From NCBI GenBank assembly GCA_027118455.1, contig JAJAYZ010000013.1, forward strand, positions 1 to 38,049: a stretch of DNA of 38,049 nucleotides, given 5' to 3'. The DNA comes from Actinomycetes bacterium. Its GTDB lineage: Bacteria; Actinomycetota; Actinomycetes; JAHEKZ01. How positions within the stretch are numbered: position 1 is the first letter of the stretch; each line of letters starts with the position of its first letter. A program made the position numbers and the translations under genes. The notes under the pieces are model-generated. The model was not told the DNA's origin, did not search any database, and worked only from the letters and a program-made list of their open reading frames with translations. This document shows, piece after piece, positions 16,941-26,129 of this stretch.

Positions 16941-17975
16941 ATGAAGGCGTTGGTCAAGCGGGTGGCAGGTCCGGGGCTCGACCTCATGGAGGTGCCGGAA
17001 CCGACGGTTGAGAGTGGCCAGGTTCTGATCAAGGTGGCCAGGACCGGTATCTGTGGCACCGACCTGCACATCAGGTCTTGGGACCCCTCAGTGCAGTCGA
17101 TGGTCACCCCTCCCGTCGTGCTTGGCCATGAGATCGCTGGGCATATTGAGGCGGTCGGACCAGGTGTGGACACCGTGGTCGAGGGAGATCTGGTCAGCGT
17201 CGAGGGACACATCGTCTGCGGTCGCTGCCGCAACTGTCGTGCCGGACGCCGGCAGCTGTGCCCAAACACCAAGGGAGTGGGCGTACACCGTGACGGAGGG
17301 TTCGCCGAGTACATCTCGGTGCCGGCTGGAAACGTCTGGCGGCACCCGGCGGCGCTAGATGTCGAGGTGGCGGCGGTCTTCGACCCGTTTGGCAACGCAG
17401 TGCACTCTGCGCTGGCCTTCCCGGTGCTCGGTGAGGACGTCCTCGTCACTGGAGCCGGCCCAATCGGCATCATGGCCGCGGCGGTCGCCCGTCACGCCGG
17501 TGCCCGCCACGTCGTAGTCACCGATGTCAGTTCCTATCGGCTTGAACTGGCCCGCAGCACCGGTGTCACCTTGGCTGTCGACCCGACGCAGCGTGACCTC
17601 AGCGACGTGATGACCGAGCTGGGTATGAAGGAGGGTTGGGATGTGGGACTTGAGATGTCTGGCGCCCCTTCCGCTCTGTCGAGCATGCTCGACACGATGG
17701 CCAACGGCGGGCGGATGGCGCTTCTCGGCCTGCCGAGCAGCGATGAGGCACCCTTCGACTGGATGAAGACCATCACGTCGATGCTCACGATCAAGGGCAT
17801 CTACGGTCGCGAGATGTACGAGACTTGGTACGCGATGTCGGTTCTCGTCGAGGCGGGGCTCGACATCTCGCCGGTGATCACGCATCGCTTCCCGTACCAT
17901 CAGTTCGAAGAGGCGTTCGACACCGCCTCGAGCGGGCGCTGTGGCAAGGTTCTGCTCGACTGGTCGGAGGTGTGA
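16941..17975 (+). CDS. tdh: L-threonine 3-dehydrogenase
   Basis: A 344-residue zinc-dependent medium-chain dehydrogenase that oxidises threonine to 2-amino-3-oxobutanoate with NAD+. Catalytic zinc ligands appear in [13 protein letters not shown] (Cys38) and [10 protein letters not shown] (His63, Glu64). The structural zinc loop is [15 protein letters not shown], and the NAD+-binding loop is [27 protein letters not shown] and [15 protein letters not shown] are Tdh-specific. GGAGGGG lies just before ATG 16941. The next gene, kbl, starts two bases after the stop and uses the unstable product, which confirms the assignment. Confidence 0.94.
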   Translation: MKALVKRVAGPGLDLMEVPEPTVESGQVLIKVARTGICGTDLHIRSWDPSVQSMVTPPVVLGHEIAGHIEAVGPGVDTVVEGDLVSVEGHIVCGRCRNCRAGRRQLCPNTKGVGVHRDGGFAEYISVPAGNVWRHPAALDVEVAAVFDPFGNAVHSALAFPVLGEDVLVTGAGPIGIMAAAVARHAGARHVVVTDVSSYRLELARSTGVTLAVDPTQRDLSDVMTELGMKEGWDVGLEMSGAPSALSSMLDTMANGGRMALLGLPSSDEAPFDWMKTITSMLTIKGIYGREMYETWYAMSVLVEAGLDISPVITHRFPYHQFEEAFDTASSGRCGKVLLDWSEV

Positions 17976-17976
17976 A

Positions 17977-19146
17977 GTGTTGGAAGCCCTGAGATCGGAG
18001 CTCTCGTCCCGCATTGCCGAAATGCAGAAGACGGGTGTCTTCAAGCCCGAGCGTGTTCTGGCGAGCCCCCAGGGGACGCACGTACGAGACGAAGATGGCC
18101 GCGAGATTCTCAACCTCTGCGCCAACAACTACCTCGGTCTGGCCGACGACCCTCGTGTTGTGGCGGCCGCATCCAAGACGCTGCAAGAGCGTGGGTTCGG
18201 CATGGCGTCGGTTCGGTTCATCTGCGGCACGCAGGACATTCACCGGGAATTGGAGGAACGGCTGTCCTCTTGGCTACGCCAGGAGGACACCATCTTGTTC
18301 CCGTCCTGCTTCGACGCCAACGGGGGAGTGTTCGAGGCACTTCTTGATCAGCGTGACGCGGTGATCTCCGATGCGCTGAACCATGCCAGCATCATCGACG
18401 GCGTCCGGCTGTGCAAGGCGCAGCGCTATCGCTACGCCAACCGAGACATGGCAGAGCTTGAGGCTCGGCTGCAGGAAGCCGCCGACGCCCGGTATCGGCT
18501 GATCGTCACCGACGGGGTCTTCTCGATGGACGGCTACTATGCGCCACTCGACGAGATCTGCGAACTGGCCGACCGGTACGACGCGCTAGTGATGGTTGAT
18601 GACTCACACGCCGTCGGGTTCGTCGGTGACGGCGGCCGTGGAACGCCGGCCCGGTACGGCGTCGAAGATCGGATCGACATTCTCACCGGCACCCTGGGCA
18701 AGGCGCTCGGCGGAGCTAGTGGTGGCTACGTGGCTGCTCGGCGCGAGATTGTCGCTGTCCTGAAGCAGCGTGCGCGGCCCTACCTGTTCTCGAACTCCGT
18801 GGCACCCGCAGTGGCCGGAGCATCCCTGGCTGTCCTCGATATTCTTGCTGAGTCTGGTGAGCTCCGAAACCAGCTCGAAGGCAATGCGGCGCGGTTCCGG
18901 GCCGGCATGTCCGCGGCTGGGTTTGAGCTGCGCCCTGGCGAGCACGCCATCGTGCCAGTGATGTTCGGTGACGCCGTGGTGGCGAGCGCTGTTGCGCAGA
19001 AGCTGTGGGATGCCGGTGTCTATGCAGTGGCCTTCTCGTTCCCGGTCGTCCCGCACGGGCAAGCCCGCATCCGGGTGCAGCTCTCCGCAGCCCATACCGA
19101 CGCTGACATCGACCGAGCGGTCGCAGCCTTCGTAGCGGCCCGCTGA
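17977..19146 (+). CDS. kbl: Glycine C-acetyltransferase (2-amino-3-ketobutyrate CoA ligase)
   Basis: A 389-residue PLP enzyme of the alpha-oxoamine synthase family that cleaves 2-amino-3-oxobutanoate with CoA to glycine and acetyl-CoA, completing threonine degradation started by Tdh. Signatures: [60 protein letters not shown], and the PLP lysine in [16 protein letters not shown]. The frame is open into tdh, but GTG 17977 is chosen: it has GGAGG seven bases upstream, and the resulting length and N-terminus match the family. A small hairpin (AACCT-gac-AGGTT, 19150-19162) follows the stop. Confidence 0.94.
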   Translation: MLEALRSELSSRIAEMQKTGVFKPERVLASPQGTHVRDEDGREILNLCANNYLGLADDPRVVAAASKTLQERGFGMASVRFICGTQDIHRELEERLSSWLRQEDTILFPSCFDANGGVFEALLDQRDAVISDALNHASIIDGVRLCKAQRYRYANRDMAELEARLQEAADARYRLIVTDGVFSMDGYYAPLDEICELADRYDALVMVDDSHAVGFVGDGGRGTPARYGVEDRIDILTGTLGKALGGASGGYVAARREIVAVLKQRARPYLFSNSVAPAVAGASLAVLDILAESGELRNQLEGNAARFRAGMSAAGFELRPGEHAIVPVMFGDAVVASAVAQKLWDAGVYAVAFSFPVVPHGQARIRVQLSAAHTDADIDRAVAAFVAAR

Positions 19147-19413
19147 GGCAACCTGACAGGTTCCAGGCCGAGGTGGGAATACCCTGGGCCTTGAGCGGTT
19201 GCTCACTATGTCGCGATACATCGCGATACGTTCAAGGAGGCAACAAGGCCACCCTGACTGAGAACGAAACGAGACAGACCTGTGAGACACCCACCTACGA
19301 AGTACCCATCCGGGCGGACGCCATCCTGGCCGACGTCGACCGATCGCGACCAAGACCCCAGCAGCCGGCGGCAGCACCGTCGGCACGGCGGTCCCATCAG
19401 AGGAGAAACCCAG
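19147..19413 (+). other. Intergenic leader between kbl and padR-type gene
   Basis: This 267-base gap holds a small hairpin, the direct-repeat operator at 19207-19232, and a perfect AAGGAGG (19234-19240) that is not followed by any ATG, GTG or TTG within 15 bases. A frame beyond it is open but has no recognisable protein. It most likely forms a long 5' leader of the PadR gene. Confidence 0.45.
19207..19232. promoter_or_regulatory. PadR-type operator with TCGCGATAC direct repeats
   Basis: TCGCGATAC occurs at 19211-19219 and again at 19221-19229, ten bases (about one helical turn) apart. The core TCGCGA is itself palindromic. PadR repressors of Actinobacteria are associated with TATCGCGATA-like sites, so this is probably the autoregulatory operator of the gene at 19414. 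TTGAGC at 19192-19197 is a possible -35 box with the operator covering the -10 region. Confidence 0.6.
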
Positions 19414-19956
19414 ATGTCGCACGACGAGGGCGACACCCCGGGCCGCGGCCCCCATACCTCGGGCGGTCCCCACGGCTCCGGCGGTCGCCGAGGACGCGGC
19501 CGGCGCGGTCCAGGCGGTGGCCAGCGGGCCAATCGCGGCGATGCGCGGGCAGCCATCCTGGCCCTACTGGCCGAAGAGCCGATGCACGGCTACCAGGTCA
19601 TGGATGAGCTTGCTGAGCGGACCAAGGGAGCGTGGCGACCGAGCCCTGGTTCGATCTACCCGACCCTCCGGCGACTTTCCGACGAGGGTTTGGTGTCGAG
19701 CACGGAGCAGGACGGCCGCCGAGTCTTCCAGCTCACCGACACCGGCCGAAAGGCAGCGACAGAAGCAGCCGATGGCACACCGCCATGGGAGCGCCTGGCT
19801 CCGTCCGCTGGTGACATCGACCTGCGGAAGACCGTATTCAGTGTTGGTGCTGCGTCCAAGCAAGTTGCCACGACCGGCACCTCCGAGCAGGTCGCACAAG
19901 CCGAGGCGATACTCACCGAGGCCCGCAAGCGTCTCTATCGGCTCCTGGCCGAATGA
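19414..19956 (+). CDS. PadR family transcriptional repressor
   Basis: A 180-residue regulator. Residues 10-38 are Gly/Arg/His-rich low complexity. The winged helix follows: ARAAILALLAEEPMHGYQVMDEL, then WRPSPGSIYPTLRRLSDEGL and GRRVFQLTDTGRKAA, the standard PadR pattern; a C-terminal helix likely dimerises. PadR proteins usually repress transporters or stress genes and release DNA on binding small hydrophobic ligands. ATG 19414 is chosen because GAGGAG lies 8 bases upstream. The operator at 19207-19232 suggests autoregulation. It converges on an MMPL transporter, but nothing in the sequence shows that the transporter is its target. Confidence 0.88.
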   Translation: MSHDEGDTPGRGPHTSGGPHGSGGRRGRGRRGPGGGQRANRGDARAAILALLAEEPMHGYQVMDELAERTKGAWRPSPGSIYPTLRRLSDEGLVSSTEQDGRRVFQLTDTGRKAATEAADGTPPWERLAPSAGDIDLRKTVFSVGAASKQVATTGTSEQVAQAEAILTEARKRLYRLLAE

Positions 19957-19962
19957 GCAGCG

Positions 19963-20001
19963 AGAGCAGCCTGGACGACGAAACGTTGTCCAGGCTGCTC
20001 T
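19963..20001. terminator. Bidirectional hairpin terminator
   Basis: A perfect 14-bp stem, AGAGCAGCCTGGAC (19963-19976) with its complement at 19988-20001, encloses an 11-base loop. It starts seven bases after the PadR stop and ends four bases before the stop codon of the convergent MMPL gene, so it can terminate both transcripts. There is no T tract, which is usual in GC-rich Actinobacteria. Confidence 0.8.
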
Positions 20002-20004
20002 GTC

Positions 20005-22245
20005 CTACTCAGCGGCTGAACGGGCGGAGGCGAGCGTCCGCCCCGCATCCCGATCAAAGCTCGACGGGGGTTCCGGCAGAGCGTTCGGTCCATCGAGGTC
20101 GATGGTCGGCAACAGGCGATCCAGCCATCTGGGAAGCCACCAGTTGGCGTTGCCGAGCAGCTTCATGGTTGCCGGCACCAAAACCATGCGAATCAGGGTG
20201 GCGTCAATGAAGATGGCGGTCGCGAGACCGAGCCCGAACATCTTGGTCGCGGCGTCTGCCCCTGTGACGAAGGCAAGGAACACCGCGATCATGATGAGCG
20301 CTGCCGAGGTGATGACCCGACCGGTGCTGGCGATACCGCGGACGACCGACTCGTTGTTGTCGCCGCTGACGTCGTACTCTTCACGCACTCTGGACAGCAG
20401 GAACACCTCGTAGTCCATGGAGAGGCCGAACAAGATCGCGAACATGAACATGGGAATGAACGACACGATCGGCACCGTCGATGTGAGGCCGATGAGATCA
20501 CCTCCCCAGCCCCACTGGAACACCATGACCATTACGCCGTAGGACGCCCCGATGCTCAAGAGGTTGAGCAGTACGGCCTTCAAGGGCACCAACACCGACC
20601 TGAACACCAGCATGAGCAGGAGGAAGGACGACGCGAGAACTGCGCCGATGAAGAAAGGCAACCGATCGTTGACCCTTTGACCGACATCGGCGAAGTTCAC
20701 CATCTGGCCGCCGATGTAGGCGCGCGCCGAGCTTCCAGCAACGGCCTCAGGGATGACTTCGTTGCGTAGGCGGTCGACCGTCTCATGGGTTGTGTCGTCC
20801 TGTGGACCGGTGGTGGGGAACGCCACCACGGTGGCTATCCCTCCGTCAACGTTGATGTTCGGCGCCGCCACTTCGGCGATACCGGGATCGGACTCGACCG
20901 CGTCGACCAAACGCCCGACGACGCCTGCGTCTTCGTTGAGGTCCATGGCGATGACCAGCGGACCATTGCGCCCTGGGCCGAAACCCTGGGCCACCAAGTC
21001 ATACGCCTGACGCTCGGTGCGGCTCGTGGGGAGCGCGCCATCGTCGGGGATGCCGACGCGTAGTGCCAGAACGGGCGCGGCCACAGCGAAAAGCAGCAGC
21101 GTGACGCCGATCGCGTACACCCACGCGTTCCGCGTCACGTGCTTGATCCAGCGTGACCACCCGCCTCTTCCAGTGGAAGTGCTCTGGCTGATCCCGAAAC
21201 GGTTGATCGCGTGACCAGATAGCCCAAGGAAAGCGGGAAGCAAGGTGATGGAGACCGCCACCATGGTGGCCACGACAAGTGCGATGGCAATCCCGCCACC
21301 GGTCATGAAGGGAACCCCTGCGACAGCCAGGCCGAGGACTGACACGACCACGATGCCACCGGCAAACACCACGGGTTGGCCAGCTGTTGCTAGGGCATGT
21401 GCGACGGACTGCTCGACCGGTGTTCCACCCGCCAGGTAGTCGCGGTGCCGCGTCACGACGAAGAGCGCGTAATCGATACCGACACCGAGACCGACCATGC
21501 CTCCGAGAACTGGGGCCCAGCTGGGAACGTCGATCACCTGTGCAAGCAGTGACATCGAGCTCACGCCGACGGCGAGGCCGAAGATCGCCATACCGATGGG
21601 CAGAGCCATGGCGATAAGCGACCGGAATGACAAGAACAAGATGATCGCCGCGGCGAGAAGACCGATCGCCTCACCCAGACCCGCGGCCGGCTGCTCGAAG
21701 GCGAAGAACAAATCTCCTCCCATTTCAAGGCGCAGGGGTGAGTTGTCTTGCCCCTCCGTACCTAGTTCCTTCAGGTTGGCCAGGTCGTCGGCCGTGAGCT
21801 CGTCCAGCGTTGGATACTGCACGCGCACGAGCGCGACGCGTCCATCGGCAGAGATGACGTCGCTGCGCTTGGCGGCAGTGGGGCCGGCCGCCAAGGCACC
21901 CGTTGGGTCACTGGTCATGAGCACGTTGGGCAGAGCTGCCGCGCTCGACTGCAGTTCTGCCAGCGCCGCCCGCGCCGCTGCTGAGCTGAAGAAGGTGGAC
22001 GTCTCGTCGACTGGAGTCGCGACGATCTGCGCCGTCAGCCCGGCCTGACCCGTCCCGGCATCACTCACCAGGTCGTTCGCCTTCTGTGAGTCCAGGCCCG
22101 GAACGCGGAAAGAGTCTTCGAGCTTATGGCCGAAGACACTCCCTGCCCCGACGACGATGACCCCAATCACGATCCATGTAGCGATCACGGTCCATGGACG
22201 GCTAGCGCAAACGCGTCCCAGTCGATACAAACCCTGCGACATCAT
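20005..22245 (-). CDS. MMPL/RND family membrane transporter
   Basis: A 746-residue membrane protein with the duplicated RND layout: a helix near the N-terminus (TVIATWIVIGVIVVGAG), a large extracytoplasmic loop, a helix bundle with GLGVGIDYALFVVTRHRDY, a second loop, and a second bundle with FGLSMDYEVFLLSRVREEY. The two (I/M)DY motifs are the proton-relay positions of MMPL proteins, which export lipids, pigments or drugs. The substrate is unknown. The reading frame is longer, but ATG 22245 is chosen because GGAGG lies 7 bases upstream and the residues before it are not family-like. It is divergent from a two-component system that could regulate it. Confidence 0.88.
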   Translation of the reverse strand: MMSQGLYRLGRVCASRPWTVIATWIVIGVIVVGAGSVFGHKLEDSFRVPGLDSQKANDLVSDAGTGQAGLTAQIVATPVDETSTFFSSAAARAALAELQSSAAALPNVLMTSDPTGALAAGPTAAKRSDVISADGRVALVRVQYPTLDELTADDLANLKELGTEGQDNSPLRLEMGGDLFFAFEQPAAGLGEAIGLLAAAIILFLSFRSLIAMALPIGMAIFGLAVGVSSMSLLAQVIDVPSWAPVLGGMVGLGVGIDYALFVVTRHRDYLAGGTPVEQSVAHALATAGQPVVFAGGIVVVSVLGLAVAGVPFMTGGGIAIALVVATMVAVSITLLPAFLGLSGHAINRFGISQSTSTGRGGWSRWIKHVTRNAWVYAIGVTLLLFAVAAPVLALRVGIPDDGALPTSRTERQAYDLVAQGFGPGRNGPLVIAMDLNEDAGVVGRLVDAVESDPGIAEVAAPNINVDGGIATVVAFPTTGPQDDTTHETVDRLRNEVIPEAVAGSSARAYIGGQMVNFADVGQRVNDRLPFFIGAVLASSFLLLMLVFRSVLVPLKAVLLNLLSIGASYGVMVMVFQWGWGGDLIGLTSTVPIVSFIPMFMFAILFGLSMDYEVFLLSRVREEYDVSGDNNESVVRGIASTGRVITSAALIMIAVFLAFVTGADAATKMFGLGLATAIFIDATLIRMVLVPATMKLLGNANWWLPRWLDRLLPTIDLDGPNALPEPPSSFDRDAGRTLASARSAAE

Positions 22246-22408
22246 CGGTGGTCCTCCAGAAGATGAGCGAATCGACATGGCTGCCGCCGCACCTTCATCG
22301 TGACCGTGATCGAGAGGGCCGACATCGGCCACCGAGCCGGACACCACCCGGGCGAAAGACGGGGGAGGCACTGGCTCTTTCGGCCGATACGCCTGAGCAC
22401 GTAATCCC

Positions 22409-22414
22409 TACGAT
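22409..22414 (+). promoter_or_regulatory. -10 box of a probable leaderless transcript
   Basis: TACGAT lies exactly six bases before the GTG of the histidine kinase gene, and no ribosome binding site is present. Transcription would start at the start codon. Confidence 0.45.
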
Positions 22415-22420
22415 GGAAGC

Positions 22421-23572
22421 GTGATGACAAACACGGTCAGGGCGTTGTGGACCGAACCGCGCGCCGCCAACCCGCCTGAACGGGTGTGGCGAGATTGGGC
22501 CGTCGTTGTGGCGCTCATCGGCATCGCCGTCCTGGAGCAAGCGCTACGCCCCGACATGCCTTGGCGCCCGATCGCGGCCTTGGAGGTCGTCTACTTGGCG
22601 TTGGTGCTTCTGTGGCGACGCACCCACCCATTGGCGATGATGACCCTGGGATTCGGCATGGTCATCGTTGTCGACGTTGCTTCCATCGCGGGCAGTACGA
22701 CTGGACCGGTCAGCCCGTACTCGATGGCCTTCCTGTTGTTCTTGCCTTACGCATTGTTTCGCTGGGGGTCGGGTCGGGAGGCGGTACTGGGGTCAACGAT
22801 CGCCCTGGTCGCCTACTTCGTCGGTCTGGTTCGGGATCACACCAGCCTCTCGGATGCGTTGATCGGATTTGTGATCTTGTTGTTCCCAGCTGTCCTTGGC
22901 GCTTCGGTGCGCTTCTGGACGACTTCTCGGACGCGTGAGCTCGACCAGGTCCGGCTGCGCGAACGCGAACAGCTTGCCCGCGAGTTACACGACACGGTGG
23001 CGCACCATGTCTCTGCGATGGTGATTCGCGCGCAGGCTGGCCGCGTCGTTGCCGCGTCAGATCCCGATGCGGCAGTCGAGGCTCTGAAGGTCATCGAGGC
23101 GGAGGGCTCGCGTACTCTCGCCGAGATGCGGACGATGGTGGGCGCCCTGCGTGAACGCGACGAGGTCGACTACGCACCTGTGGCCGCCATCGCCGATATC
23201 CGGCGTCTCGCGGTGTCGGAAGGGGCTTTGCCCCTGGTCGAGGTGCACCTATCCGGCAAACTCGATGGCATCGACCCATCGGTTGGAGCCGCGATGTACC
23301 GGATCGCCCAGGAGTCCGTGACCAATGCGCGGCGGCACGCCCGCCACGCAACGCGCATAGACGTGCGCGTCACGGGTGCGGAGACCTCACTGCAGGTCTG
23401 TGTCCGCGACGATGGAGAGTCCGTCACTGGTGTCAGAGCCATTGACGGTTACGGCGTGGTCGGAATGACCGAACGAGCGATGCTCCTGGGTGGCACTCTC
23501 GAGGCTGGTCCAGGTCGTGAGCGGGGCTGGGTCGTCAACGCGGTTGTGCCGAGGATGGGCGCGGGCGAATGA
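22421..23572 (+). CDS. Sensor histidine kinase, NarL/DesK-like (HisKA_3)
   Basis: A 383-residue membrane sensor. Residues 25-165 hold about five hydrophobic helices without a clear extracytoplasmic domain, so it may sense the membrane itself. The dimerisation/phosphoacceptor segment REREQLARELHDTVAHHVSAM has His190. The ATPase domain shows YRIAQESVTNARRHA (N box), VRDDGE, and DGYGVVGMTERAMLLGG (G boxes). GTG 22421 or ATG 22424 could start it; the -10 box favours the former. The stop overlaps the start of the response regulator (ATGA), so the two form a coupled pair. Confidence 0.9.
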   Translation: MMTNTVRALWTEPRAANPPERVWRDWAVVVALIGIAVLEQALRPDMPWRPIAALEVVYLALVLLWRRTHPLAMMTLGFGMVIVVDVASIAGSTTGPVSPYSMAFLLFLPYALFRWGSGREAVLGSTIALVAYFVGLVRDHTSLSDALIGFVILLFPAVLGASVRFWTTSRTRELDQVRLREREQLARELHDTVAHHVSAMVIRAQAGRVVAASDPDAAVEALKVIEAEGSRTLAEMRTMVGALRERDEVDYAPVAAIADIRRLAVSEGALPLVEVHLSGKLDGIDPSVGAAMYRIAQESVTNARRHARHATRIDVRVTGAETSLQVCVRDDGESVTGVRAIDGYGVVGMTERAMLLGGTLEAGPGRERGWVVNAVVPRMGAGE

Positions 23573-24225
23573 GCATTCGCGTGCTGATCGCTGACGACCA
23601 AGAACTCGTTCGGACCGGCCTGCGGATGATCCTCGACGCGCAGCCGGGCATCGACGTCATAGGTGAAGCGCGTGACGGCCGAGAGGCTGTAACGCTTGCG
23701 CGCGAGCTCAACCCGGATGTGTGTTTGTTTGACATCCGGATGCCGGAGGTCAACGGGATTGAGGCGACTCGGGCACTGGCCGGACCTGGTGTCCAAAGCC
23801 CCATGCCTGTCGTCGTGATCACCACGTTCGACCTCGACGAGTACGTCCACGACGCACTCAAGGCAGGCGCCAGGGGGTTCCTGCTCAAGGACGCTGGTCC
23901 CGAGCTGCTCAGCCAGGCCATCCATGCTGCGGCCAACGGCGAAGCGCTGATAGCCCCGAATGTTGCAGTGCGGTTACTGGCGGCCTTCGCGGACAAACCG
24001 ACCGGGCAGCAGGCTGCTCAGCCGATCGAGCCCCTGACGGCGCGTGAGGAGGAGGTACTTCTCACCGTCGCCCGAGGGTTGACCAACGCCGAGATCGCCG
24101 ACGAGCTCCACATCAGCCTGAGCACGGTGAAGACGCACCTGGCAGCCCTGATGGGCAAGCTCGGTGCGAGGAACCGGGTCGAGATCGCCATGTGGGCCTA
24201 TGAGACGAAGCGGATCACGTCTTAG
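23569..24225 (+). CDS. Response regulator, NarL/LuxR family
   Basis: A 218-residue two-domain regulator. The receiver domain has the acidic pair Asp9-Asp10 (VLIADDQELVR), phosphoacceptor Asp55 (DVCLFDIRMPEVNG), VVITTFDLDEYV and the conserved Lys in GARGFLLKDAG. The C-terminal LuxR helix-turn-helix reads LTAREEEVLLTVARGLTNAE followed by IADELHISLSTVKTHLAALM. It is coupled to the kinase gene by an ATGA overlap. Targets are unknown; the divergent MMPL transporter is the nearest candidate. Confidence 0.93.
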   Translation: MSIRVLIADDQELVRTGLRMILDAQPGIDVIGEARDGREAVTLARELNPDVCLFDIRMPEVNGIEATRALAGPGVQSPMPVVVITTFDLDEYVHDALKAGARGFLLKDAGPELLSQAIHAAANGEALIAPNVAVRLLAAFADKPTGQQAAQPIEPLTAREEEVLLTVARGLTNAEIADELHISLSTVKTHLAALMGKLGARNRVEIAMWAYETKRITS

Positions 24226-24375
24226 ACCGAATTGCCGGCCCATGGCGCTGGCGATACCCTCTGCGCTTGGGGAGTACCTCGTCAAGCGCGACTTCGTCAG
24301 TTCGTTGGTCCCACGGCCATCCGGAGCGCCGCCCAGATGATCGGGTGAGGGAGACCGTCGTACCGGAAGGTCGCG

Positions 24376-25239
24376 TTGCGACCGGTGACGAAAGGTCCGT
24401 CCTTGACGAAGGTATCGCGCCAGGGCCGGCTAGCCCAGGTCGTCGACTCGGATCGGTTCAACGGACTGATCGCTTCGGTGATCTTGGCAAACGCCGTCGT
24501 GCTTGGACTCGAGACCTACCCGGGCGTTGTCGAATCACACGGTTCGACCCTGGTGAAGCTCAATGGCGCGTTCTACCTCGTCTTCGTCACCGAACTCATT
24601 TTGCGCCTCGCCTCGTACGGCAGGCGCCCCCAAGATTTCTTTCGCAGCGGTTGGAACGTATTCGACCTGGTCATCATTGGTTCGGTCGCGATTCCTGCAG
24701 TACGCGAGCAGGCCCAGCTCATGCGGATACTGCGGCTTGCCCGTATTGCCAGGCTCGTGCGGTTCCTTCCCGATGCTCGGATTCTGGTTCTCACTGTCGT
24801 AAAGTCGATACCTTCGGTCTTCAGCATGGTCGTGCTGACACTGGTGCTGATGTTTGTCTACGGCATGGTGGGGTGGGCGGTCTTCGGTGAGGCCCTGCCG
24901 GAGAGTTGGGGAACGATTGGCCAGGCGATGCTCACGCTGTTCATCCTGCTGACACTGGAGAACTTCCCGACGTATCTTTCCGACGCTGAGCAAGTGAGCC
25001 CCTATGCGCCTCTGTTCTTCGTGTCGTACATACTGCTGGCGGCTTTCATCGTCTTCAACTTGCTGATCGGCATCGTGATTGGCTCGATGGAGAAGGCCCG
25101 CCAACACGAGGCGAAGAGCTCTCGCACCGACGCCGAAGACGACTCCTTCTCCGAGTCAACGTTGCTTGACCGCATCGCCCTGGTGCAAGCCTCGCTCAGT
25201 GAGATCGAGGACGACCTTCGGCGGCGAGAACAGCGATAG
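24376..25239 (+). CDS. NaChBac-type voltage-gated cation channel
   Basis: A 287-residue single-repeat six-helix channel subunit that should assemble as a tetramer. S2 carries Glu73, S3 Asp97, and S4 has five Arg at three-residue steps (117, 120, 123, 126, 129 in MRILRLARIARLVRF). The pore loop reads LTLENFPTYL around 192-201, where sodium channels of this family have TLESW. S6 is FFVSYILLAAFIVFNLLIGIV. An acidic neck and a heptad-like helix (STLLDRIALVQASLSEIEDD) match the C-terminal coiled coil of NaChBac relatives. The changed filter makes ion selectivity uncertain. TTG 24376 is taken as start, with GGAAGG five bases before it; GTG 24385 is possible. Confidence 0.88.
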   Translation: MRPVTKGPSLTKVSRQGRLAQVVDSDRFNGLIASVILANAVVLGLETYPGVVESHGSTLVKLNGAFYLVFVTELILRLASYGRRPQDFFRSGWNVFDLVIIGSVAIPAVREQAQLMRILRLARIARLVRFLPDARILVLTVVKSIPSVFSMVVLTLVLMFVYGMVGWAVFGEALPESWGTIGQAMLTLFILLTLENFPTYLSDAEQVSPYAPLFFVSYILLAAFIVFNLLIGIVIGSMEKARQHEAKSSRTDAEDDSFSESTLLDRIALVQASLSEIEDDLRRREQR

Positions 25240-25298
25240 GCCGCTCCGGACCGCCTCGATCGCCGTCCGACGGTGGGGCGCGATCCAGCGTGCTCTCA

Positions 25299-26129
25299 TC
25301 AGGTTGGTGGGTTTGTGAGGGAGTCCTTGATGAGCACGCCGATAGCGCGCATGGCTGCTAGCACGTCGTCGCGGGTGGTGTCGTTCGGCTCGGGCGGTGT
25401 CCAGTTGGCCAGCACTGCGTAGGTCACGCTTTCACCCCCAAAATGAGCAACTCCAACGTCACAGCGCACACCGTCGTTCGTCCCGGTCTTGTTCCAGAGC
25501 CGGATGCCCCGGTCGGTGTCGCCATGGGCGAGTGGATCGAGCCCGAAGGCCGAGGCCACCATCGAAAGGTCGGTGTTGGTTGACAGCCACTTCGTCACCT
25601 GGCCTGAGACCGCAGGCGATACTTGGTCTGCGTCATCAAGGAGCCGACAAAGGTGCACCAGGTCTTTGGCCGAGCCCGACGACAGCGCCGGCGGATGCTC
25701 GGGGAGCCTGTGGTCGCGGACGATGTCGTGCAGTGCGGTCTTGGTCATCCCAAGCCGGCGCCCGGTGGCAGCCACCGAGTCGAGGCCGGCCAATGTGATG
25801 AGGACGTTGGTCGCGAGGTTGTCGCTGGTGGCACCGACGAGTGAGCAGAGGTCGGCAACGGACAGCCGATCGACGTCGAGGTGCTGCCACAGTCCGGACT
25901 CAGCGACGGGATAGAGGTCGGCGCGGTCCAGCAGGGTGTCCGGGCTCAGCTCTCCTGACTCGATGCGTTCGGAGATGCTGATCAGCAAGAGAATCTTGCC
26001 GATGCTGGCTGTGGCGCACTCCCGCTCGGCCTCCACCTCGATCAGGGGTGTTCGGCTCGCCGAGTGCACGACCCGAACCGACCAACGCACGTCCGCGGGG
26101 AGGTTGACCGCGGCAGCGGGACTGTTCAC
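25299..26129 (-). CDS. Class A beta-lactamase-fold serine hydrolase, no signal peptide
   Basis: A 276-residue protein with the penicillin-recognising motifs in order: SIGK (nucleophile Ser42, Lys45), SDN (102-104) and KTG (214-216). Length and spacing fit class A. However, the omega-loop motif ExxLN with the deacylating Glu is not visible (the region reads VRDHRLPEHPPALSSGSAKD), and no signal peptide precedes the fold. It may be a cytoplasmic esterase/peptidase-like relative rather than an antibiotic-resistance enzyme. The GTG start overlaps the stop of the upstream sugar dehydrogenase gene (GTGA), so it belongs to that operon. A true beta-lactamase with a wrongly placed start is unlikely because the upstream sequence is the end of another gene. 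Confidence 0.8.
   Translation of the reverse strand: MNSPAAAVNLPADVRWSVRVVHSASRTPLIEVEAERECATASIGKILLLISISERIESGELSPDTLLDRADLYPVAESGLWQHLDVDRLSVADLCSLVGATSDNLATNVLITLAGLDSVAATGRRLGMTKTALHDIVRDHRLPEHPPALSSGSAKDLVHLCRLLDDADQVSPAVSGQVTKWLSTNTDLSMVASAFGLDPLAHGDTDRGIRLWNKTGTNDGVRCDVGVAHFGGESVTYAVLANWTPPEPNDTTRDDVLAAMRAIGVLIKDSLTNPPT

Noticed and set aside
19173..19413. Possible small protein upstream of padR
   Set aside because: The frame has no start codon placed correctly after AAGGAGG and no recognisable family; kept only as an orphan ribosome binding site.
24267..24890. 207-codon plus-strand frame overlapping the channel gene
   Set aside because: Arg/Gly-rich shadow in another frame of the voltage-gated channel, which has unmistakable S1-S6 features.
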